32,084 bases of DNA, from assembly GCA_026419335.1 (NCBI GenBank), contig JANZZP010000049.1, positions 1 through 32,084 on the forward strand. The letters run 5' to 3'. The first letter of the stretch is position 1; each line of letters begins with the position of its first letter. Positions 13,691-22,992 of this stretch are shown here, one piece after another. A model generated the notes under the pieces. That model searched no databases. It was not told the DNA's origin and worked only from the letters and a program-made list of their open reading frames with translations. This DNA is from Elusimicrobiales bacterium. GTDB lineage: Bacteria; Elusimicrobiota; Elusimicrobia; Elusimicrobiales; UBA9959. A program made the position numbers and the translations under genes.

Positions 13691-16504
13691 ATTGTTTTCC
13701 TCCATTGTTTTAATATCTAACGTGAGAGATTTAAGCTCTTTCATGATTTGTTGTAAAAAAGCTCCTTCTTTTTTTTCATGTATCATTATGCATTTTCTTC
13801 CTTTTTTCATCATAGCTAAAAAGTCTCCTTGTGCTTGACTTATACATATTTTTTTAAAGCTTAAATCCTCCCCTAATATTTTTATATCTTTTTTTGGTTT
13901 AGAAGTCAATATTATAAATGTTCCTGAATTTTTCCCTCCTTTAAAAAGTTGTCCTATTGAATGAAGATATCTTGGTCCATATACAGTAATTGTTGGTATT
14001 GATGTTTTTTCTATTATAAGTCGTTTTATTTTTTCAAGTAACATTGTATTTTTAGTATTTTCGTCTATATAGGCACAAAAAGCTATATATCCGTTGTCGT
14101 TGGTGTTGTTAATTATATCCCATAATATATATTTTTCTTTTATATTTTTTATGTTTGCTGTATATATATTTATTTTAGAAGTATTAATTTGTGGAATTAA
14201 TTTGATTTTTTCTGATTTTAAAATTTTTTGTGTAAATTCTTTTGTAAACTGTACATCAGGTTGATCAAATGGATTAATCTTCATTATATGTCCACATAAT
14301 GCTGTTGCTATTTCCCAACGATAAAATTCTTTTGCTATATCATATATATCATCAAGATAAATTTTTAATAAAGGATGTCCGCTTTTTATTATTTGATTTA
14401 TTTTTTCTTCATTTTCAGGGAAATTTTTAAGTGTTATTACTACAAAACATCTGTCATTTGAATAAGATGATGGTTCATAAATTTCATAATCTATAATAGG
14501 TAGAATTCCTTTACCCTCTTTACCGGTTGATTCTGCGATTAATTGTTCAACCCATAAGCCAAACCTTTGTAGTTTTTTAGGGACAATTAGTGTTAATTTA
14601 TCTTTACCATTTAAATATGATAATCCTAAAAAAGCTCCTAATACAATGCCGGGAGAGTTGTCTTTATTAAGCTCTGACATTGCGTTTTGAGCATTTGTTA
14701 TTAATTTAGAAAGATTTGCTTGAGTAAAAGATGCTGGGACAAGTCCAAAATACGAAAATACAGAAAATCTTCCACCTATATCTGATGGGTTTATAAATAT
14801 CTTTCTAAATTTATATTTTGTTGCAATTTGTTCTAAAGGTGTGTTTTTATCAGTAATTGCTACGAAACTTTTTCCTGGTTTTTTAACTTTGTTTTTTAAT
14901 AAATTAAAAATATATTTTAAATGACTGATGGTTTCAAGAGTAGTACCTGATTTGCTTGATACAATAAATATAGTTTTTTCTAACTTTATGTTTTTGATTA
15001 TCCTATTTATCCAGTCTGGATTTGTTGAATCTAAAACATAAAATTTTATTTTTTTATTCTGTCCAAATACATTTACTATAACTTCACTTGCTAAACTTGA
15101 ACCTCCCATTCCTAAAAGTACTACATCTCTAAATCCTTCTTTTATTATTTCATCTCTGAAAGATTCTATTTCTATGAGTTTTTCTTTTATCTTGTTTGGT
15201 ATTTCAAGCCAGCCAAGAGAATTCTTTATTGTTTTTATGTCTTGAATATCTTTTTTCCAAAGAGTAACATCTTTTAAAAAAAGCCTTTTTATAAAGTTTT
15301 CTTTTTCTATCTTGGTTATTAAATCTTTTATAGGAGCATTGTATATTTGCATTGTAATTTTTTGTGATGAGATGTTTTTGATTTTATTCTCAATAGCTTT
15401 TAATATATTATTGTAAGAACTTATAAATTTTTTAATTCCTTCCATAAGTAATTTTTCATATACCTTTTCCCAGTTAACTCCAAATGATTCTATTTTTTCA
15501 TATATATTATGTGCTTGTGAAATTCTTGTTTCTATTTTTTCATCATTTATGCTTCCATGTTCAAAAAAGGCATATATAGTTTGTTGCGGGGCAGTGTTTA
15601 TTGTGTATGGAAGGCATAGTTCATCGAGATAATAAGAATCTTTCATTAAAGGTTCTTTTGTGCTTGTGGAAGCCCATAATAATTTTTGTGGCTTTATTCC
15701 TAATTCTTTGTATTTTTTAAAATCATCAGAGTAGAATTTTTTAAGATATATTTCATAAACAATTAGAGATACTGTTACTGCTGCTTTTCCTTTAAGCATG
15801 TTAATTTCATTTATTTTTTCAATATCTGTTATTGAGTTAATAATATTTGAAAAAATATTTGTTACTTCTGTATCTATTCTACTTACAAAAAAACTAGCTA
15901 CGGAAAAAATATTTCCAGAAATATTATTTTCTATCCTCCATTTTATAGCTGATAAATAAGCATCAGCTACTTTGCTATATATTTGAGGTGAAAATATTAG
16001 TGTCATGTTTACATTTATTCCCTTTTTCAATAATTCTTCACCTGCTATTATTCCATTTTTAGTTGCTGGTATTTTTATCATTAGATTTTCTCTATTTATC
16101 ATTTCCCATATTTTTATGGAACACTCGATAATAGAGTTAATATCATCTATTGTTGGTGGTATTTCAATGCTAACAAATCCATCAGTAGCGTTAGTTTTTT
16201 CATAAACATTTTTAAGCAAGTCACATGTGCGTTGTATATCTTCTATCATAAGTGAATAAGCAATATCTTGAGTTTTTGTAAATCTTTTTGCTGCAATTTG
16301 TATGGAATCATCATAGGAATTAGAATTGAGTATGGCGTTTTCGAATATAGTAGGATTTGAAGTTAGACCAACTATATCATATTTTTCTATCATATTAGCG
16401 AGAGTTTTATTTAAAATCATATCTCTACTTATTGAATCAAGCCAAATTGATTGTCCGATTTCTTTAAATTTAGAATAAAGTTCCATTTGTTCTTTTAAAT
16501 TCAT
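13373..16504 (-). CDS. Bifunctional transaldolase / glucose-6-phosphate isomerase with C-terminal Ig-like domain
   Basis: A 1043-residue fusion. Residues 1-375 are transaldolase: TSNPTIF (48-54) and the Schiff-base Lys in LMIKIPATK (K144). Residues 400-925 are phosphoglucose isomerase: GMGGSSLAS, SSKSGTTLET (516-525), GGRFSVFS (577-584), AESTGKEGKG and GPRYLHSIGQL. It joins the non-oxidative pentose phosphate pathway to glycolysis in the cytoplasm. Known Tal-PGI fusions are about 930-950 residues and end near here at residue 930. The extra 105 residues (939-1043) form a basic linker and an Ig-like domain with VEVSIDGGPW, YWWFDW and NPGNHEIIAR. This domain is preceded by its own ribosome binding site and ATG. 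The gene overlaps rpiB by 4 bases (ATGA). Confidence 0.93.
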   Translation of the reverse strand: MNLKEQMELYSKFKEIGQSIWLDSISRDMILNKTLANMIEKYDIVGLTSNPTIFENAILNSNSYDDSIQIAAKRFTKTQDIAYSLMIEDIQRTCDLLKNVYEKTNATDGFVSIEIPPTIDDINSIIECSIKIWEMINRENLMIKIPATKNGIIAGEELLKKGINVNMTLIFSPQIYSKVADAYLSAIKWRIENNISGNIFSVASFFVSRIDTEVTNIFSNIINSITDIEKINEINMLKGKAAVTVSLIVYEIYLKKFYSDDFKKYKELGIKPQKLLWASTSTKEPLMKDSYYLDELCLPYTINTAPQQTIYAFFEHGSINDEKIETRISQAHNIYEKIESFGVNWEKVYEKLLMEGIKKFISSYNNILKAIENKIKNISSQKITMQIYNAPIKDLITKIEKENFIKRLFLKDVTLWKKDIQDIKTIKNSLGWLEIPNKIKEKLIEIESFRDEIIKEGFRDVVLLGMGGSSLASEVIVNVFGQNKKIKFYVLDSTNPDWINRIIKNIKLEKTIFIVSSKSGTTLETISHLKYIFNLLKNKVKKPGKSFVAITDKNTPLEQIATKYKFRKIFINPSDIGGRFSVFSYFGLVPASFTQANLSKLITNAQNAMSELNKDNSPGIVLGAFLGLSYLNGKDKLTLIVPKKLQRFGLWVEQLIAESTGKEGKGILPIIDYEIYEPSSYSNDRCFVVITLKNFPENEEKINQIIKSGHPLLKIYLDDIYDIAKEFYRWEIATALCGHIMKINPFDQPDVQFTKEFTQKILKSEKIKLIPQINTSKINIYTANIKNIKEKYILWDIINNTNDNGYIAFCAYIDENTKNTMLLEKIKRLIIEKTSIPTITVYGPRYLHSIGQLFKGGKNSGTFIILTSKPKKDIKILGEDLSFKKICISQAQGDFLAMMKKGRKCIMIHEKKEGAFLQQIMKELKSLTLDIKTMEENNMPRTALKNTKKQLKNNTNTYVVIDYPKHQETITSSHYTIRIGASPTSKVEVSIDGGPWVNARESVGYWWFDWYNINPGNHEIIARIQTGENTYLTSKRRRCKVIF
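13699..13703 (-). promoter_or_regulatory. Internal Shine-Dalgarno site inside tal-pgi
   Basis: GGAGG on the minus strand lies within codons for Met-Glu-Glu, 8 bases before the in-frame ATG at 13690. Site strength and spacing equal those of true starts nearby, such as pilin and rpiB. Confidence 0.6.
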
Positions 16505-16950
16505 TTTTCCTCCTCTATAAATTTAATTTTATTTAACCTTCTTATATATCTTTTTTCCGGTATGAATTTTGCCTTTATAAATCTTTCTACTATTTCTAAA
16601 GCAAGATTACTACCTATTATTTTAGCTCCCATACATAACACATTCATATCATCATGTTCAACTCCTTGATGTGCAGAGTATGTATCATGACATACTGATG
16701 CTCTTATGCCTTTTATTTTATTTGCAGCAATAGATGCTCCTACCCCACTCCCACATATGATTATTCCCTTTTCAGCATTTCCTGAAAGTATTTTTTTAGC
16801 AACTTTTTTGGCAAAATCTGGATAATCTGATTTAGTTTTAGGATTGTTAGTCCCTACATCTATTACTGTATATCCTTTTGATTTTAAAAAATCTAAAATT
16901 GTCTTTTTAAGTTCATATCCGGCATGGTCATTTCCTAATGCTATTTTCAT
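16501..16950 (-). CDS. rpiB: Ribose-5-phosphate isomerase B
   Basis: Interconverts ribose-5-phosphate and ribulose-5-phosphate. The RpiB/LacAB fold is recognised from MKIALGNDHAGYELK, DVGTN, SDYPDFA, the catalytic Cys loop CGSGVGASIAANK (C66) and RASVCHD with HDDMNVLCMGA. Length is 149 residues, normal. AAGGAGG precedes ATG 16950. The gene begins inside the batE 3' end (23-base overlap) and overlaps tal-pgi by 4 bases. RpiB and transaldolase work in the same pathway, so the pair is functionally coherent although it hangs at the end of the bat operon. Confidence 0.95.
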   Translation of the reverse strand: MKIALGNDHAGYELKKTILDFLKSKGYTVIDVGTNNPKTKSDYPDFAKKVAKKILSGNAEKGIIICGSGVGASIAANKIKGIRASVCHDTYSAHQGVEHDDMNVLCMGAKIIGSNLALEIVERFIKAKFIPEKRYIRRLNKIKFIEEEK

Positions 16951-17668
16951 ATTTAGTTTCCTCCTTAATATTGAGAATATAATTATTTTTAATCCATCCT
17001 TTTATATTTTGTCCTGGTATTCCTATCTCAGAAAATTCTTCACCTTTATTTAGTAATATTACTATTTTAGCTTTAGGTATAGTAGCAAGTATGGTAAATT
17101 TAGTATTTGGTCCACTGAATATATCTGTTTCTTCTATTATGACAGCTGGCATATAAAAAATTGAATTTTTTCTTAACATATACCAGCTACCAAATATAAT
17201 AATACTTAGAATAGATATTAAAAATAGCTTTTTTAGGAATTTTGATTTTAACAAAAAAATCAATAAAGTTATAGTTAATAGAGTTAATGATAAATGAATT
17301 AATACTCTTATTTCCATATCACTTAATAGGTAATATATCCTATATAAGATATCGGGTATTTCATTTGAAAATAATTCATTTCCTGTTTCTATAGAAATTT
17401 TTTTAAGGTTTGAGAGATTATATGATATTCGTGGGTTAATAATAAAAGCTTTTATATAATATACAAGCGCCATTTCTTGTTTCCCAAGTTTATAATAACA
17501 ATTTGCTGCGTTGTAATAAAGATATGGGTTTAAATTTTCCTTTTCTATGGCAGAAAGATAAATATTTAGAGATTCTTGATATTTGTTTTCTTTATATAAT
17601 CTAGATGCTTCATCTATATTTTGAGATGTTAAAAATAAAGCTGTATATAATATAATTATAAATTTCAC
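16928..17668 (-). CDS. batE: BatE: TPR and SH3-like membrane protein
   Basis: A 246-residue protein with a signal-like N-terminus, two TPR units (about residues 20-90, with YKENKYQESLNIYLSAI and LYYNAANCYYKLG), two hydrophobic segments (around 110-160), and a C-terminal bacterial SH3-like domain with SGPNTKFTILATIP and GWIKNNYIL. This is the BatE architecture. The start is GTG 17668: AAGGAG lies 8 bases upstream, and the ATG between them stops after three codons. It overlaps the batD stop (GTGA). It is the last Bat gene, and its function within the complex is inferred to be periplasmic protein contacts. Confidence 0.85.
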   Translation of the reverse strand: MKFIIILYTALFLTSQNIDEASRLYKENKYQESLNIYLSAIEKENLNPYLYYNAANCYYKLGKQEMALVYYIKAFIINPRISYNLSNLKKISIETGNELFSNEIPDILYRIYYLLSDMEIRVLIHLSLTLLTITLLIFLLKSKFLKKLFLISILSIIIFGSWYMLRKNSIFYMPAVIIEETDIFSGPNTKFTILATIPKAKIVILLNKGEEFSEIGIPGQNIKGWIKNNYILNIKEETKYENSIRK

Positions 17669-19476
17669 CTTTTCATCTCCTTATCTATTTTTTTTATTAT
17701 TATTTTTAAATTTTCTACTAGTGATTCTATCTCTGAATTTGATACTTGTGTTTTAGTAAAATTTAAAAGTTCTATTTTATTAATTATTTCTTCAAGTTCA
17801 TTTAATATCCCATCTGATATTAATGGTTCTTTCTCTTTAATCATATGTTTTATTTTGGCAAATGAAAGATGAGCAATATTCTCGTTTAATTTATCTGAAA
17901 AGTAATCATGTATAGTATCATATATTATAGATAATCTTTTTTCTGATGGTTGTTTGCTTGCTTCTTTGATTTTCCTCTCAAAGTTAGAGTATGCTTTTTC
18001 GTATTTTTGAAAATGTGATTTGTCTGATGAATTTATTATTATTTTTACAATAATAAATATTATTAAAAGTGAAATTGTAATAATTTGAATAATAAATGTT
18101 ATGTTTGATATTTTATTTATAATTATATAATATAAAGTAGATGATGGTATTTTTTCATATATATAGTTAATATCTTCCCCTTTTGCTGATATTTCAGATT
18201 TACCTTTTGATGTATCAAAATCATAAGTTTTGCCAGTTTTTCCTTTTAAAGCAGTTATCTTAAGTGGTTGAGTAGTTATTGTTTCATAGTTTTTAGTGTC
18301 TATATTAAAAAAGGTAAATTTAATCCCATCTATATATATGTTACCTTCAGTTAAAGGAGTAGTAATATATGTAAATTTTTTAGTTCCACCTATAATATCG
18401 TTGTTTTTAGAATTAGTTTCTGATGATAGTATGTCATATATTTTAAGTGATTGATGATTTATTTGCGGTGGGGTAATTTGTTTAACATTCCCTTTGCCTG
18501 ATATTTCAATTGTAATATTTATAGGGTCTCCTGCGTGTGGAGTAGTGTTATCTATTTTGGCTGTTATAAAAAAATTTCCAACAGCTCCTGAAAAATCCTT
18601 TGGTGGTTGAGGTAGGTCTAATATTTCTATTTCTATAGGTTTGGTTTCAAGAGTTATATCTTGTGTCCTAGCCATTTGTGAAAAGAATTTTTGAATAAAA
18701 TTTGGGTCAAATGGATCAAATACTGTATCTTCTTGTATAGGTGCAATAATTTTTGCTGACGAAATCTTTGCTTTTCCAGCTATGATTCCGAAAAGAGCTG
18801 TTTTTGTTTCAGCAACATAATATCTGATACCATTTATTATTTCAGTCCCTGTTCTTATTGGTGGTAGATCTTCAGAGATAAGATTAGAATAAGTTGGTGG
18901 ATAATATTGTGGATTTGAAGCGACTGGTAATGCTGTATAAAATTTTATTGATAAAGTTATTTGTTCTCCTATATATGCTGTTTTTTTATCCACAGTAGCT
19001 TTAGCAAAGATGAGATTTTCTCTTGAAATATTCGAATTTTTTTTATCTTGAATCTGTTGTGTTTTTTGCTGAGTTTTTGTTGTTTGTTGTGATGATATTG
19101 ATGGAGCAGTTACCTCAATTTCTATTTCTTTTGTAAAATATTTTTCTTTACCTGTAAATATTCCTATTTTAGGTATTATAAACTTCCCAGTTCTTTTTGG
19201 GATAAGAGTATATGAAAATTCTATTGTAGTACTTATTTGTCCATTTATAATTGATATATTACTGCTTTTACCTGATTGGTATATATTAAAATCAATAAAA
19301 TTAGGTATATCTGGTTTAATATTTGTTATGTTTTCTCCGCTTACAGATATAGTGAGTGTAAAACTCTCATTTATTGGTACAGTTTTTTTATCGACCCATG
19401 CAGTTACTACAATTTGACAATTAATATGCTTAGTTAAAATTATTAAGAATAAAAAAATTCTACCAATCAAATTCAT
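17665..19476 (-). CDS. batD: BatD: oxygen-tolerance-type membrane protein
   Basis: A 603-residue protein with an N-terminal signal segment. Two to three Ig-like beta domains include the family N-terminus (VVTAWVDKKTVPINESFTL, about residue 25). A single membrane helix (about residues 455-480) is followed by a cytoplasmic helical tail. A Thr/Gln-rich linker (around residues 130-150) separates the first two beta domains. This is the BatD (COG/Pfam oxygen tolerance) layout. It is preceded by GGGAGA and overlaps the batB-batC gene by 17 bases. BatD is thought to act in the periplasm with the VWA partners BatA and BatB; the name reflects an aerotolerance phenotype in Bacteroides, and its relevance here is untested. 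Confidence 0.88.
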   Translation of the reverse strand: MNLIGRIFLFLIILTKHINCQIVVTAWVDKKTVPINESFTLTISVSGENITNIKPDIPNFIDFNIYQSGKSSNISIINGQISTTIEFSYTLIPKRTGKFIIPKIGIFTGKEKYFTKEIEIEVTAPSISSQQTTKTQQKTQQIQDKKNSNISRENLIFAKATVDKKTAYIGEQITLSIKFYTALPVASNPQYYPPTYSNLISEDLPPIRTGTEIINGIRYYVAETKTALFGIIAGKAKISSAKIIAPIQEDTVFDPFDPNFIQKFFSQMARTQDITLETKPIEIEILDLPQPPKDFSGAVGNFFITAKIDNTTPHAGDPINITIEISGKGNVKQITPPQINHQSLKIYDILSSETNSKNNDIIGGTKKFTYITTPLTEGNIYIDGIKFTFFNIDTKNYETITTQPLKITALKGKTGKTYDFDTSKGKSEISAKGEDINYIYEKIPSSTLYYIIINKISNITFIIQIITISLLIIFIIVKIIINSSDKSHFQKYEKAYSNFERKIKEASKQPSEKRLSIIYDTIHDYFSDKLNENIAHLSFAKIKHMIKEKEPLISDGILNELEEIINKIELLNFTKTQVSNSEIESLVENLKIIIKKIDKEMKR

Positions 19477-21109
19477 TTTTTATGTCTCCCTTAGCTTTCT
19501 GTTGTTGAGCTGCTTTTTTCATATTTTCTCTTTCCATATTTTTAATCATTTCTAAAAATTTTTCAGCTTGTTTTTGAGCTTGAGAGGATGATTGTATATT
19601 TTGCTTTTGCTCATTGTTGTTTTCTTTTTTATTATCGCCGCCACCACCTTCTTTTTTTTCATCTTTTCCTCCTCCTTGAGATGATGATGACGAAGATGAT
19701 GAAGATGAGGAAGAATTTTTCTTTTTTAATAATAATTCTAAATTATATTTTGCATCTTCATTTTTAGGATTTTCAAGTATTGCCTTTTTATAATATTCTA
19801 TTGCTTTCTCAGTATCATTCTTCATATAGTAAGCGTTACCGGTGTTGTAAAGTGATTGAGATATAAGTTTTTTATTTTTAATTGAGTCATAGATTTTAAT
19901 TGCCTCATCATATAAATTAAGTTTATATAGAGAGTTAGCAATATTAAATTTAATTTTTTCATTCGATTGGTCAGATTCTAGCGCTTTTTTATAAATGTCG
20001 ATAGATTTTTGATATTCTCTTTTTTTATAAAATTTGTTACCTTTTTCAGCCTTAAATTCAGATGTTATATCAAATGAATAAATATTTATCGATCCAAATA
20101 TTATAAAAAGTATGACAATCAACTGTTTTGGAATCTCCATAATAATAAATTCTACAAAAATTAGAATAAATGCTATTATGAGAAAATATTGATATCTATT
20201 TTTATAATATTTTTCCTTTTCAGATATTTTTGATATTTCACGTTTTTCTATAAATTTTTTTATCTCAGAGGTAACAAATTCAGGGGTAGTATATCTTATG
20301 TATTTACCACCTGTATGATTTGCAATATCTATTAGAGTTTTTTCATCTAATCTTGATATTACAGTTTTACCAGTAGAATCTTTTTTAGGTTCACCTTTTT
20401 CAGCATCATATATAATATCTCCATCTGGACTTCCTATTCCTACTGTTATAAATTTTATTTTTCCTTTTTCTATTTTGGAAAGGGCATATTGAACCTTTCC
20501 TGAATGATCTTCTCCATCTGTAAAAAATATAACTAATTTCTCTCCTGTATATGAAGATAAATATTCATATGTTGTTAGTATTGCATCTGCTATATTGGTA
20601 CCTGGATATGGTAGCATGTCTGGCTTTAAAATATCAGTAAAATATAATATAGCATCTGTATCATCTGTTAGAGGGCATTGAATATATGCTTTATCTTGAA
20701 ATGCTATTACCGTTATTCTATATCCTTTTATTCCCTCTGATATAGATTTTAGTACAAGTTTAACACTTTCAAGTCTATTTGGTTTTATATCTTGGGCAGA
20801 CATAGAAAGAGAGGTATCAACTACAAATGCGATATTAGCTCCGTACAATGGTTTTTCTCTATATTCTATTCCCCATTGTGGTCCAAGTATTGATATCAAA
20901 AGAAAAAAGAATGCAATAATTATTAATATATCTTTTATTTTTCTTTTATCTTCTAAATATGAAGGAATTATTTGAGATATTATATCTGGATCAAATATAT
21001 CTTCAAGTAATCTTTTTCTACGAGCAGAAAGTTTTATGTATATTATTATAAATATGATATATAGTATTAATGAGGGTATGAAAAGATTTTGATATTTAAA
21101 TATATCCAT
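19460..21109 (-). CDS. BatB-BatC fusion: VWA membrane protein with TPR tail
   Basis: The first 320 residues are BatB: N-terminal helices, a VWA domain with an intact MIDAS (DTSLS, D98-S102; PGTNIADAI; FTDGED) and a C-terminal helix. From Met324 the sequence looks like a BatC protein, with a signal-like helix (MEIPKQLIVILFIIFG), three to four TPR repeats (to about residue 460), a run of 12 Ser (466-477), a Gly/Lys/Asn/Gln-rich stretch and an amphipathic helix. The reading frame is continuous, so in this organism the two proteins are one. No ribosome binding site precedes Met324. The two adjacent helices should place both the VWA and TPR parts on the same side of the membrane. Confidence 0.9.
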   Translation of the reverse strand: MDIFKYQNLFIPSLILYIIFIIIYIKLSARRKRLLEDIFDPDIISQIIPSYLEDKRKIKDILIIIAFFFLLISILGPQWGIEYREKPLYGANIAFVVDTSLSMSAQDIKPNRLESVKLVLKSISEGIKGYRITVIAFQDKAYIQCPLTDDTDAILYFTDILKPDMLPYPGTNIADAILTTYEYLSSYTGEKLVIFFTDGEDHSGKVQYALSKIEKGKIKFITVGIGSPDGDIIYDAEKGEPKKDSTGKTVISRLDEKTLIDIANHTGGKYIRYTTPEFVTSEIKKFIEKREISKISEKEKYYKNRYQYFLIIAFILIFVEFIIMEIPKQLIVILFIIFGSINIYSFDITSEFKAEKGNKFYKKREYQKSIDIYKKALESDQSNEKIKFNIANSLYKLNLYDEAIKIYDSIKNKKLISQSLYNTGNAYYMKNDTEKAIEYYKKAILENPKNEDAKYNLELLLKKKNSSSSSSSSSSSSQGGGKDEKKEGGGGDNKKENNNEQKQNIQSSSQAQKQAEKFLEMIKNMERENMKKAAQQQKAKGDIKNEFDW

Positions 21110-21112
21110 ATT

Positions 21113-22093
21113 CTAGGGAATCCTTAAAAAAAATGTTTTTTCTGAAATAATTGTTAGAGTTATTATTAATATAGCAGCTATTAAAAAAATATGATAAAGA
21201 TCTGAAACTTCTACTCTATATCTTATTTCAAATTTTGTTTTTTCAAGCCTATCTATTTCAGAATATATATTTGAAAGTTCTTCATTTGAAGTAGCTCTGT
21301 AAAATTTTCCATCAGTTATTTTCGCTATTCCTGATAATTGTTCTTCATTTAAGTCATCTTCTATTGTTACATATGGTCTAAAAGGATCTCCTGTTGGAAT
21401 TTGTGCAGGACCTTTTTTAGCTGTTCCAATTGTGTATATTTTTATCCCAAATTCTTTTGTCATATTTGCTGAGGTTAACGGATCTTGTACAATTCCAGTG
21501 TTTGACCTTCCGTCAGTTAGTAGAATCATTATTTTTGTTTTACTTTTAGATCTTTTAAGATGATTTAATGCTATAAGTATAGCATCTCCTATTGCAGTCC
21601 CATCTGATTTAGTCATTCCTAATTGAATTCTTTTTAAAAAACCTATCACTGCTGAATGATCTAAAGTTAATGGACAACTTAAAAATCCTACTCCTCCAAA
21701 TACTACCAGTCCAATTCTGTCATTCTTTCTTTTTAATACAAATTCTTCTGCTGCTTTTTTAGCTGCTTCAAGACGATTAGGCTTTAAATCTTCTGCTGCC
21801 ATAGAAAGGGAGGTGTCTATAACAAGCATAATGTCTACACCTTCTGTTGGTGGAATTTCTTGCCTTAAAATGTGTTGAGGCCTTGCTAATGCTACAATAA
21901 TGAGAAGCAGTGAAATGAATCTCCCATACATAGGAAGATTTTCAGCAATCAATATATTTAAAGAATATGGTTGTTGAATATTTAAAGGAAAGTTTATTTT
22001 AAAATCTTTTCTAAATGAATTTGAAAGTATATATGAGAAAATAATTATGAGTGGAATAATAAGAATAAAATAGTATGGACTTGCGAATTTCAT
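21113..22093 (-). CDS. batA: BatA: VWA-domain membrane protein
   Basis: A 326-residue protein with two N-terminal hydrophobic segments (about 8-25 and 55-70), a VWA domain, and a C-terminal membrane helix (about 300-318). The MIDAS is complete: DTSLS (D93-S97), SDGTAIGDA and LLTDGRSN. It includes the BatA-type insertion GDPFRPYVTIEDDLNE. Order and architecture identify BatA, paralogous to the BatB part downstream; DxSLSM-A-x-D-x-KPNRLE is shared by both. It overlaps the preceding gene by 4 bases and is followed after 3 bases by batB-batC. A metal-dependent protein-protein adhesion role is inferred. Confidence 0.92.
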   Translation of the reverse strand: MKFASPYYFILIIPLIIIFSYILSNSFRKDFKINFPLNIQQPYSLNILIAENLPMYGRFISLLLIIVALARPQHILRQEIPPTEGVDIMLVIDTSLSMAAEDLKPNRLEAAKKAAEEFVLKRKNDRIGLVVFGGVGFLSCPLTLDHSAVIGFLKRIQLGMTKSDGTAIGDAILIALNHLKRSKSKTKIMILLTDGRSNTGIVQDPLTSANMTKEFGIKIYTIGTAKKGPAQIPTGDPFRPYVTIEDDLNEEQLSGIAKITDGKFYRATSNEELSNIYSEIDRLEKTKFEIRYRVEVSDLYHIFLIAAILIITLTIISEKTFFLRIP

Positions 22094-22992
22094 TTTTTTA
22101 TTGCCTCATTTTTAAGTTTTTCTTCTTCTTTTCTTTTTTCGACTATATATTGATTTGCCATTTTTATTAAGTTTTCAGCATCAAGTGTGTTTTTATTTAT
22201 TCTCTCTATCTCAGGTATATATTTAGCGAATTTTACAAGATCTGAAATTTCTAGAAATTCTCTAAGAGGGATAATTATTTCTATTTTTAGATCATTTTTA
22301 AGTTTTTTTATCAATTCATTTGAAGTCATTTGAGTAGCTGAAATAAAGAATTCTTCTTCTATATATTTTCTTACTATATCAGAAAGTTCTGTGTAATACT
22401 CTTTAATTTTATCTTGTTCAATTAATTTTTTGGAAATTAATTCTTTTATTTTGTCCATAGCTCTCTCATATGGAGTTCTTGTGTCTAGTTGTGACATAAC
22501 AACAAGTTTTTTCTTTTTATTTTTTGTTAAAATTCTAATTAGTATATATGCAGAAATTAATATTAAAACTATAATTAATGCTTTAAGCCACCATAGAAAT
22601 TCAACTATTGGAGCAATATCTTTAATTTCATCAGTTTCTTTTGGATTATAAAGGGGTTTTATTTCCAGAGGTAGAGGAGGAGTTTTTATTTCTCTTAAAT
22701 CCCCATCAAGTGTTATAGTTATAGATGGTAGTGTAGACACGCCAACATTAAATGCTATGAGTTCGGTTGTGATTTTATTTTTTTTTATTTTGAATGATGT
22801 ACATATATAATCAGAATTTTTTAGTGTGTCTGTATTTACAGATGTGATATTGTAGGTATTATTATCAATTTCAATTATAAGTGAAAATGGTGTTGAAAAT
22901 TTTATTTCTTTTGGTTTTAGAATTTTGAGTTGTTGTGAATTTAGTTCAATATTAAAAACAAATAATATTATATATATAATTCTAAATCTCAT
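22090..22992 (-). CDS. DUF4381-like membrane protein of the bat operon
   Basis: A 300-residue protein with a signal-like N-terminus, a small extracytoplasmic beta domain (about 20-115), one membrane helix (about 135-155) and a cytoplasmic helical domain. The cytoplasmic part contains TPYERAMDKIKEL, YYTELSDIVRKYIEEEF and ATQMTSNELIKKL. This matches the uncharacterised gene usually found between the DUF58 and batA genes, similar to DUF4381. It overlaps both neighbours by 4 bases, so strict co-expression is expected. No enzymatic motif is seen; a scaffold role for the VWA proteins is inference. Confidence 0.7.
   Translation of the reverse strand: MRFRIIYIILFVFNIELNSQQLKILKPKEIKFSTPFSLIIEIDNNTYNITSVNTDTLKNSDYICTSFKIKKNKITTELIAFNVGVSTLPSITITLDGDLREIKTPPLPLEIKPLYNPKETDEIKDIAPIVEFLWWLKALIIVLILISAYILIRILTKNKKKKLVVMSQLDTRTPYERAMDKIKELISKKLIEQDKIKEYYTELSDIVRKYIEEEFFISATQMTSNELIKKLKNDLKIEIIIPLREFLEISDLVKFAKYIPEIERINKNTLDAENLIKMANQYIVEKRKEEEKLKNEAIKK

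Noticed and set aside
19679..19714. Tandem repeat or CRISPR-like element
   Set aside because: It is a short TCN-codon run coding for Ser within batB-batC; no spaced repeats or CRISPR arrays are seen in the window.
20138..20140. Separate batC gene starting at Met324 of the fusion
   Set aside because: No Shine-Dalgarno site or -10 box precedes this ATG, unlike the internal start in tal-pgi, so a single fused protein is preferred.
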